6,153 nt of DNA from JAFGIT01 sp016929465 [NCBI: Candidatus Coatesbacteria bacterium]. Its GTDB lineage: Bacteria > B130-G9. The number at the start of each line of letters is the position of its first letter. Within the stretch, counting starts at the first letter, position 1. The stretch spans positions 1-6,153 of the forward strand of contig JAFGIT010000075.1 in the NCBI GenBank assembly GCA_016929465.1, written 5' to 3'. The notes beneath the pieces are model-generated. The model searched no databases. It saw nothing but the letters and a program-made list of their open reading frames with translations, and was not told the origin of the DNA. Positions 1-6,083 of this stretch are shown in pieces. A program made the translations under genes and the position numbers.

Positions 1-854
1 AACTCCGAGGTGCAGCGCTGGTCCGTGCCCACGAACAACGTCGATGGCGTGTAGCAGAATATCAACGCACCGTGCTCATTCTGGCCGAAATAGAAATTTG
101 AGCTCTTCCCGTCTGGACCAGGCCTGAGATCAACGACGAGCGGTTCCAGGAACTGCTCCATAGGCGCCGAAATGCCCGCCTCGTGGCTGTCCGGCTGAAC
201 CGGTATCGTAAGGCCAATCGATTCGCCGAGCTCTCTCGCATGGGCGCCCGCTGCATTCACGACGATCGGTGCGGAGTAGGTGCCCTTGTCGGTCTTTACT
301 CCCGAAACCTTTTGTTTATCGATAGTTATGGCCTGAGCCTTATCACCGAACTTGAAGTCGCAGCCAAATGACTTGGCGATCCTGTGCATCTCATAAGCGG
401 CCTTTAGAGTGCAGACCTGGCCGTCCTCCGGCGAGAGCGTCCCACCAAGCAAGCCCTCCTCGTTGATACCAGGGATTACCTCCTTTATCGTCTCGGGGCC
501 GACCCAGTCTATGTTGAGCCCAAACTCCTTCTGAATGGGCAGGATGCTCTTCAGGACCATCTCCTCGTTCGGCCTGAATACGGGGAAGCAATAGCCGCCC
601 ATCTTCCAGCCGACGCTGCCGCCGTGGTTCTCTTCCCAGGTGGAGAATATCTTTAGGCTTTCGAGGCAGAGCCTGATCTTTGCTGGATTGGAGTGGGTGG
701 CCCTGACGCCGCCAATCGCGGTCTTATTCTGCCCCTGTCCGCAAGAGGCACTGCTGTCGATTACAAGGACCTTCAGCTTCTCCTTTGCAAGGAACATCGC
801 TGTCGGAAGGCCGACGCTTCCTCCCCCGACAACTATCGCGTCGTAAGTGTTCAC
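1..854 (-). CDS. Sarcosine-oxidase-beta-like FAD-dependent dehydrogenase (DAO family), C-terminus cut by window edge
   Basis: Reading leftward from a GTG at 854-852, the frame stays open for 284 codons to the window edge, so the protein is 3'-truncated here; family members are usually about 380-420 residues. Residues 5-15 form the FAD Rossmann motif (IVVGGGSVGL, Gly10/12/15), followed by the ribose-binding acidic residue Asp33. NAAGAHA at 200-206 is the second flavin-contact motif typical of D-amino acid/sarcosine oxidase flavoproteins. SPEDGQV at 141-147 and the stretch around 252-284 (NFYFGQNE, then VGTDQR) fit the SoxB/HcnC/OoxB type. These beta subunits oxidise a C-N bond of an amino or N-methylamino acid and pass electrons to an alpha partner, which here would be the gene immediately upstream. 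The start is set by a strong Shine-Dalgarno sequence six bases upstream and by a 4-nt GTGA overlap with the preceding gene. Arginine codons are almost all AGG/AGA. The substrate is not determined; glycine-, proline-, opine- and sarcosine-type substrates all remain possible. Confidence 0.88.
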   Translation of the reverse strand, partial: MNTYDAIVVGGGSVGLPTAMFLAKEKLKVLVIDSSASCGQGQNKTAIGGVRATHSNPAKIRLCLESLKIFSTWEENHGGSVGWKMGGYCFPVFRPNEEMVLKSILPIQKEFGLNIDWVGPETIKEVIPGINEEGLLGGTLSPEDGQVCTLKAAYEMHRIAKSFGCDFKFGDKAQAITIDKQKVSGVKTDKGTYSAPIVVNAAGAHARELGESIGLTIPVQPDSHEAGISAPMEQFLEPLVVDLRPGPDGKSSNFYFGQNEHGALIFCYTPSTLFVGTDQRCTSE

Positions 855-2926
855 TCCGAGCCCTCCTTGACGCAGGCGAGCGCCGATAGCGGGACCTCGG
901 CCACAAACGGGCGCTCGGTCGGCGGTGTGACCTCATTCAGCGGCACGCCTTCCTCTCGGAATATCCGTTGGATAAGTTCGGTGCAGGTCTTGCCGCCGCA
1001 GGCGCCCATCCCAGTCCTGAGCGAGGCCTTGAGCTGGTTCATATCCCGCACACCGCGCCTTATCTCCTGCACGATCTCCCGCCTCGTGATCCGCTCGCAG
1101 CGGCAAACTATGACGTCGCCATCGTCGAATCCCTCGCCGGTCTCATTCCACTGCTCGAAATCCCTCTGGAGCTTGAATCCGGCCACCTCGAGCCGTTGCT
1201 CGTAAGGAACCTCGAGCATCAGCAGGTCTCTCTTGTCGAGGATCGGTGATTTCTTCACGGCGATGATCTTGCCCTCTCCGACGGGCTGCCCATCGAGATT
1301 GGTCGTCGTCACTATCTTCCGTTTGAGCAGGTCCTTGCGGTCGGTCTCAGAAGGCATGATGACGAGGGCGAATTTCTTGTCTGGATCGTAGTCCTCGGTG
1401 ACGAGCGTGATCGCAAGCCCCGGGCATATCGAGACGCACCTTCCACAGCCCGTGCATCGGCCATCGAAGACGGGAAGGTCCGTAATCGAATTCCCGCTGA
1501 GTTTGATCGAGCGCATGGGACACACCTGCGTGCAGGGATTGCACGGTATCTCCTCGAAGCAGCGAATGACGGGATAGACCTTCAGGTCCTTCGGCTCGGC
1601 TTTGTGCACCGTGGTCGCACCTGGCTTGCTGCGAAGCGTCTTCATCAGCGGCTCCCAGGTTGCGGGAACGAAGCTGGATTTGCCGAGCATCTTCGCTATC
1701 TTGCGGCCCGAAAGGCGGCCCGAGAACATCGCGGCGCTCGCTTCGGCAATCTCCTGGGCGTCTCCAGCCGAGAGAACAGGCACGCCCGCCTCCTCGGCCA
1801 TGTTGTATAGCTCGTCGAGCGGCGACAGGCCGACCGCGACGAGGATCGTATCGACCTCGAAGCTCCTCGTGGTGCCCTCGACGACTTTGAATGATTTGTC
1901 CACTTGCGCGATTTCGATGCCCCTGACATCAGTCTCGCCGAATGCCCTGACGACGGTATGCGAAGTGTAAACCGGCACTCCGAGCCTGAGTATCTTGTCC
2001 AGGTGGACCTTGTAGCCACCGCATTTCGGCAGCGCCTCGACCAGCCCGACCACTTCGATGCCCGCCTGAATAGCATGATACGCGGCGATCAGGCCGACAT
2101 TTCCGCCACCGACTATGAAGAGCCGATCCGTCGGGCGCACCAGGTCCCTGTTGACCAGCGTCTGAAAGGCTCCAGCGCCATAGACGCCAGGAAGATCGCA
2201 GCCCGGGAAGGAGAGGTTTTTCTCTCGGGCACCCGTCGAGATGAGTATGATTCTCGGGTGAACCAAGACATATCTCTGCCCCTGCTGGATGCCGACTCTC
2301 TTGTCGGAGAAAACGCCGACAGCGGTCGATCCGGTCCAGGTCTCGACGCAGTCGTATCTATTGACCTCATTTGCGAGGATATGTCCGATCTCATTGCCCC
2401 GCGTGCCCGCGAAGCAGTCGTCGATGGAGCCGAAGAAGGCGTGTGTCTGAAGGCTCAGCTTCCCGCCGAGCTCCTCCTTATCATCTACTAAAAGCGTCTC
2501 TATGCCGAGTCTGCCCAATTCGATAGCGGCACAAAGCCCCGATGGGCCGCCGCCGATTATCAGCACTTCCGTCTCGAAGGTCTTGATCTCTTCGAAGCCA
2601 ACCGGCCTATCTTCGGGAGGAAGCGCTGGATCCCCGACGCAACTCCCGACGACCATCCCTTCCCTGGCAAGTGTCATGCACGCCTTCACCGCGACACCAT
2701 CAGCGATGACCATGCACTGCGAGCACTGCCCGTTCGCGCAGAATATGCCCATCGGCGCGCCATCTCTGGGATGACGCCCGAATACCTTGATGCCCGCAGC
2801 GAAGAGTGCAGATGAGATGACTTCGCCTCTCTTCGCAATGATCGGCTTGCCGTCGAACGTGAACTCTAATTCCTCTCTCTCGGGAATGTCGAGAACGGGA
2901 TGCGTCCTTACCCTGAAGTCCGTCAT
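851..2926 (-). CDS. Fused [2Fe-2S]/FAD/2x[4Fe-4S]/BFD oxidoreductase, HcnAB/SoxA-like alpha subunit
   Basis: This 691-residue cytoplasmic electron-transfer flavoprotein shows no signal peptide or membrane segment. Domains in order: residues ~18-90, a plant-type [2Fe-2S] domain with Cys63, Cys68, Cys71 and Cys83 (HcnA, or the SoxA N-terminus); ~119-415, a two-dinucleotide-fold flavoprotein (HcnB-like) with VLIIGGGPSGL at 121-131, a second GGGNVG site at 273-278 and an AGDA flavin motif at 387-390; 456-501, two ferredoxin-like [4Fe-4S] motifs (Cys462/465/469 plus probably Cys456, and Cys491/494/497/501); ~515-600, an unassigned, probably beta-rich domain; 608-648, a BFD-type [2Fe-2S] domain with CRC at 608-610 and CGGKTC at 643-648. 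The tail (PPTERPFVAEVPLSAL) resembles the end of HcnB/OoxA/SoxA proteins. The folate-binding GcvT domain of true heterotetrameric sarcosine oxidase is absent. By family analogy it receives electrons from the SoxB-like beta subunit. The ATG start overlaps the upstream stop by one base (TGATG), with GAAGG four bases upstream. Confidence 0.9.
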   Translation of the reverse strand: MTDFRVRTHPVLDIPEREELEFTFDGKPIIAKRGEVISSALFAAGIKVFGRHPRDGAPMGIFCANGQCSQCMVIADGVAVKACMTLAREGMVVGSCVGDPALPPEDRPVGFEEIKTFETEVLIIGGGPSGLCAAIELGRLGIETLLVDDKEELGGKLSLQTHAFFGSIDDCFAGTRGNEIGHILANEVNRYDCVETWTGSTAVGVFSDKRVGIQQGQRYVLVHPRIILISTGAREKNLSFPGCDLPGVYGAGAFQTLVNRDLVRPTDRLFIVGGGNVGLIAAYHAIQAGIEVVGLVEALPKCGGYKVHLDKILRLGVPVYTSHTVVRAFGETDVRGIEIAQVDKSFKVVEGTTRSFEVDTILVAVGLSPLDELYNMAEEAGVPVLSAGDAQEIAEASAAMFSGRLSGRKIAKMLGKSSFVPATWEPLMKTLRSKPGATTVHKAEPKDLKVYPVIRCFEEIPCNPCTQVCPMRSIKLSGNSITDLPVFDGRCTGCGRCVSICPGLAITLVTEDYDPDKKFALVIMPSETDRKDLLKRKIVTTTNLDGQPVGEGKIIAVKKSPILDKRDLLMLEVPYEQRLEVAGFKLQRDFEQWNETGEGFDDGDVIVCRCERITRREIVQEIRRGVRDMNQLKASLRTGMGACGGKTCTELIQRIFREEGVPLNEVTPPTERPFVAEVPLSALACVKEGSE
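861..868 (-). promoter_or_regulatory. Shine-Dalgarno sequence of the SoxB-like gene
   Basis: The minus strand reads AAGGAGGG, then six bases, then GTG. It lies inside the last codons of the upstream 691-residue gene. This near-perfect anti-16S match supports the non-ATG start at 854 and indicates translational coupling through the GTGA stop/start overlap. Confidence 0.8.
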
Positions 2927-3789
2927 CAGACCTTCTTTCCAAGGTTCTTAGCGATAAAAAGGATCAGGTCCTGCACATCGATTGCGCTCTTAACCCAGGT
3001 GCCAGGCCGTGTCGCGAATTTGAGCGAAATCAGGCACTTCGGGCAGAGCGTGAGAATCCGCTCGCAGCCCGCGCCATCTGCCGCCTCGATGAGCCGATCA
3101 ATTCTCGATCTGGCGGCAGCATCCCTGGGCAGCCATTCCGTGCCGCAGCAATCCATTGGCTCTTCGACCAGTCTATTGATATCGACGTAATCAGAGACGA
3201 GGTCGCTCAGCCTGGAGACATTGTGCTCTCTGCCTCCGTCCACGGCATCGTGGCCAGTGCAGGTCAATATCCCCGTCTTGGGCGGCAAAGCGAACTTCGG
3301 CATCTTGCCGGCGAGAAAATCGACCAGATGCAGCACTTCGCAGCCATGGTCGAAGCCGAGCTCGGAATATTTCTTGAGCATCATAACCCCGGCGGAGCAG
3401 GTCGCGACTATCGTCCTGGCACCAACCGCTTCGAAGAGGCCGATGTTCTTCTCGGCAAGGCCATTGACCGTATCGACATCCATCCCAATAAATGCGTCCA
3501 GACCGCAGCAGACTTCATCCGCCAGCACAACCGGCTTCACGCCGACCGAATTGAGCAGCCGGACGGATGCCCTGGGTATTTCTATAATGCTGTGTTCTAC
3601 CTGTCTGCCGAAGATAAGGTCGGCGAAGGGAACGCAGCCAACGAAATATACGACCGGTCCCATTTCAGAGACCTTCAGCTCTCCATCAAGCCAGGAGAGC
3701 CGATTCTGTTTCTTCTCCCCCCTGGCCTGCATACGGGCGATTGCCGTCAACATGTCGCGGTTCTTTTTACCACTATCAGGCGCAGTCAT
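2926..3789 (-). CDS. HdrB-like (Fe-S)-binding protein with two CCG domains
   Basis: This 287-residue soluble protein has the two-repeat cysteine-rich (CCG) architecture of heterodisulfide reductase subunit B and relatives such as GlpC, LutA and SdhE-type proteins. Repeat 1 has Cys52 (FVGC), Cys94-Cys95-Gly and Cys131. Repeat 2 has Cys177, Cys214-Cys215-Gly and CPKC at 249-252. In HdrB each repeat binds a non-cubane [4Fe-4S] cluster through C...CC...CxxC. Here repeat 2 is complete, but repeat 1 ends in CSAG, so its last ligand is Gly134. About 45 residues precede repeat 1, including WLDGELKVSEMG, a lead-in I associate with HdrB-like proteins of anaerobes. There is no HdrC-like or HdrA-like neighbour, so it is probably not a classical CoM-CoB heterodisulfide reductase; electron transfer within the operon's complex, or reduction of a thiol/disulfide or quinone, is more likely (inference). 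The ATG lies 5 nt after the upstream stop, with GGAG ten bases upstream inside the end of the previous gene. Its stop overlaps the next start by one base. Confidence 0.87.
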   Translation of the reverse strand: MTAPDSGKKNRDMLTAIARMQARGEKKQNRLSWLDGELKVSEMGPVVYFVGCVPFADLIFGRQVEHSIIEIPRASVRLLNSVGVKPVVLADEVCCGLDAFIGMDVDTVNGLAEKNIGLFEAVGARTIVATCSAGVMMLKKYSELGFDHGCEVLHLVDFLAGKMPKFALPPKTGILTCTGHDAVDGGREHNVSRLSDLVSDYVDINRLVEEPMDCCGTEWLPRDAAARSRIDRLIEAADGAGCERILTLCPKCLISLKFATRPGTWVKSAIDVQDLILFIAKNLGKKV

Positions 3790-3794
3790 TTATT

Positions 3795-6083
3795 TTAATC
3801 TCCATTCGAATGCGGAGTATTGTCGAAAGTCATTAGTTTTATTTTATCGGATGTTACCCCGAGTATATAGAGTATCGCATTAAGTTTCGCCACGGTCTCC
3901 TCGACATCGTGGCAGGAATCGTAGCGACAGTCGTCCTCTCCGCAGCTGTAGATCAGGACCTCTCTTGCGCCGTTCTCTAACGCACCGATAATCGACCATG
4001 CGGGAATACGTCCGGTGCAAAGGAGATCGATAAATACGGCTTCATCGCCTAATCGGTTTGCGAGTGCATCGCTCGCATCAGGATGATTCGCCTTCGCCCA
4101 GATGCACCTGAACACGACCGTCTTGTCCTTCACATCGAGAATCGATTGCGCGAGGCGCTCATTCGAGAAGTGCATCTGGTCCAGTGCACCGGTCGGACAG
4201 CGGGCGATGCAAGCGCCACAACCTTTGCATACGGCGGTATCTATGACCTGGACCACTCGGCCATCCTTCACAAAGGTCGTCTTAGCAGCCGCGTAGGAGC
4301 AGGCATCCTCACAGGTAGAGCAGCCTATGCAAAGGCTCTCATCACAGAGGGCTATGATTGGTGCGAGTATGCCTGAAAGAGCGCTTTCGTCGGCGTCTCC
4401 CACCTTTACGGAACATCGAGCCATTTCTCGCTTCTCCCCGAGGAGGTCCTCGAGCTGGGCGTGCTGGACCTTCACCAGTTCCGCGTCGCACCACGAGGCC
4501 TCCCGCTGTTCGCTTTCGAGGGCGATGTATCGACCATCACACTCGTTTATGCACCGCTCGCACTCGAGACACGAGCCGCACATGAGGCATCTCGAAGCCT
4601 CTTCCCTGGCCTGCTCGAGCGTGTATGCCATCTCCACCTCGTCGAAGCTTCTGACGTCGAGGTTGTCAGCCAACGGTGGCTTGATCCTCTTGCGCTCATC
4701 GGTCGGTGAGAAGATGAGCTCATATTTCACTGGCGTCTGATATTTCCTTGGTTCAAGTATCGAGGCCTTGCCCGTTTCGATGAACGCTGCAATGGCCTCA
4801 GCCGCACGATGGGCCATGCCTATCGCCTCGACAGCGGTTGCCGCTCCCGAGACTATGTCGCCCGCAGCGAATATACGGGGGATGCTCGTGGCGCAGGTGC
4901 GCTCATCAGCGCCGATGGTATCCCACCGCGTCACTTCGAGCCCATCGATGCCCTCGACGAGGCCCAGGTCTGGACGCTGCCCGAGCGCCGCGACCACGGA
5001 ATCGCAATCAACCGTGAACTCGCTGCCATCTATAGGAACAGGCCTGCGCCTGCCGCTCGAATCCGGCTCTCCGAGACGCATCTTCTTCAGCTCGATTGAA
5101 CTGACCCCGCCATCAGTGCCGAGAATCCGTTCGGGTGCAACCAGGTAGTCGATAAGAATGCCCTCTCTAAGGGCCTCCTCTATCTCGTAATCCCTGGCAG
5201 GCATCTCGGCCCTGGAGCGTCTGTAAGCTATCTTGACCTCGCTTGCGCCAAGCCTGAGGGCGGTCCTTGCAGAATCGATAGCGGAATCGCCACCACCGAT
5301 CACGATTACCCTCTTCCCGAGAGTGCGGTTGCCGTCGAGATGAACCGACGCTAGGAATGATATCGCATCGAGCACGCCTTCGAGGTCTTCGCCTTCAACG
5401 CCGAGGGACATACCTTTGTGCGCGCCGGCCGCAATCAGAACGGCCGAAAAGCCTTGCTCGAGGAGCTCATTCAGGCCGAGGTCACGACCTATGCTGATAC
5501 CCGTCTTTATCTCGATGCCCATTTGGAGCACATGCTCGATTTCGAGGCTCAGAATCTCGCGCGGAAGGCGGAAAGGAGGAATGCCGGCGAGCAACATGCC
5601 GCCCGGCTCATTGAACCGGTCGAATATCGTGGTACCGAATCCCTTCATAAGAAGGTCCTGCGCGGCAGTCAGACCAGCCGGTCCTGCTCCTATGATCGCG
5701 ACTCTCTCGGGTCTTGTGGGCGATATCCGCTCGATTATCCTGCCGCCACGGCGAAGCTCGTAGTCCGCGATGAATCGCTTCAGAGAACATATCGAGATAG
5801 GGTCGTCGAATTCGCCGCGCGCGCATTCCGTCTCGCAGGGGTGACTGCAGATGCGGCCCATGACTCCGGGGATTGGGAGTCTCTCTCGAACCACCCGGAG
5901 AGCCTCATCGAACCGGCCCTCGGCGGTAAGCGCTATGTATGCCTTTGCATTGACTCCCGCCGGACAGGCGGCGTTACAGGGGGGCCTCTCAGAGGTTACC
6001 AGCTTATAGGATAGCCGGCCTCCCGAAGGGGCTATCTCAAAGTTGGCAGAACCAATCTGCCGATTTTTACTATCTCGACTCAA
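3795..6083 (-). CDS. GltD/NfnL-like NAD(P)-FAD oxidoreductase fused to ferredoxin and MvhD-like domains
   Basis: This 762-residue fusion is the first gene of the operon. Residues ~20-110 form the GltD-type N-terminal Fe-S domain (CNAAC at 36-40; Cys79, Cys83 and Cys87 in CSHPCETEC). Residues ~127-440 form the FAD/NAD(P) module: IIGAGPAGL (Gly132/134/137) for FAD, GGGDSA at 263-268 and YRRS at 287-290 for the nicotinamide nucleotide, and AAGDI at 406-410. Residues 498-515 hold a six-cysteine cluster motif that begins RCLMCGSC. Residues 585-629 are a 2[4Fe-4S] ferredoxin domain (Cys585/588/591/595 and Cys619/622/625/629). Residues ~655-760 resemble MvhD, the delta subunit that links [NiFe] hydrogenase to HdrA, with Cys660, CTGR at 689-692, and Cys714, Cys719 and Cys724; the second Cys of its usual CxWC is missing. 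The protein likely exchanges electrons between NAD(P)(H) and Fe-S partners, perhaps by bifurcation at the NfnL-like FAD. Start: an in-frame TAA lies 18 bases upstream and the first internal Met is residue 75, inside the conserved domain, so TTG is the best choice. It has no Shine-Dalgarno sequence. Confidence 0.9.
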   Translation of the reverse strand: MSRDSKNRQIGSANFEIAPSGGRLSYKLVTSERPPCNAACPAGVNAKAYIALTAEGRFDEALRVVRERLPIPGVMGRICSHPCETECARGEFDDPISICSLKRFIADYELRRGGRIIERISPTRPERVAIIGAGPAGLTAAQDLLMKGFGTTIFDRFNEPGGMLLAGIPPFRLPREILSLEIEHVLQMGIEIKTGISIGRDLGLNELLEQGFSAVLIAAGAHKGMSLGVEGEDLEGVLDAISFLASVHLDGNRTLGKRVIVIGGGDSAIDSARTALRLGASEVKIAYRRSRAEMPARDYEIEEALREGILIDYLVAPERILGTDGGVSSIELKKMRLGEPDSSGRRRPVPIDGSEFTVDCDSVVAALGQRPDLGLVEGIDGLEVTRWDTIGADERTCATSIPRIFAAGDIVSGAATAVEAIGMAHRAAEAIAAFIETGKASILEPRKYQTPVKYELIFSPTDERKRIKPPLADNLDVRSFDEVEMAYTLEQAREEASRCLMCGSCLECERCINECDGRYIALESEQREASWCDAELVKVQHAQLEDLLGEKREMARCSVKVGDADESALSGILAPIIALCDESLCIGCSTCEDACSYAAAKTTFVKDGRVVQVIDTAVCKGCGACIARCPTGALDQMHFSNERLAQSILDVKDKTVVFRCIWAKANHPDASDALANRLGDEAVFIDLLCTGRIPAWSIIGALENGAREVLIYSCGEDDCRYDSCHDVEETVAKLNAILYILGVTSDKIKLMTFDNTPHSNGD

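Noticed and set aside
693-1205. Plus-strand open frame of 170 codons spanning the junction of the two leftmost genes
   Set aside because: It overlaps two well-supported minus-strand genes and has a serine-rich, non-family composition.
1904-2491. Plus-strand open frame of 195 codons opposite the 691-residue flavoprotein
   Set aside because: It is antisense to the FAD/NAD-binding region of a motif-rich gene and its product shows no family features.
851-2926. Identification as heterotetrameric sarcosine oxidase alpha subunit
   Set aside because: The length is about 690 rather than roughly 960-1000 residues, the folate-binding GcvT domain is missing and extra [4Fe-4S] motifs are present.
2926-3789. 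Identification as a methanogen CoM-CoB heterodisulfide reductase subunit B
   Set aside because: There is no HdrC or HdrA neighbour, the first CCG repeat lacks a ligand and the operon partners are amine-dehydrogenase-like.
3790-3794. A terminator or internal promoter between the first and second genes
   Set aside because: The gap is only 5 nt, with no hairpin or T-run, and the next gene's ribosome site lies in the preceding coding sequence.
3223-3798. Plus-strand open frames of 191 and 220 codons opposite the HdrB-like gene
   Set aside because: They lie entirely or mostly antisense to a gene with clear cysteine motifs, have no recognisable domain and are expected in GC-rich sequence.
5418-6014. 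Plus-strand open frame of 198 codons opposite the GltD-like domain
   Set aside because: It is a shadow of the conserved N-terminal Fe-S/FAD domain, with no supporting motif or ribosome site.
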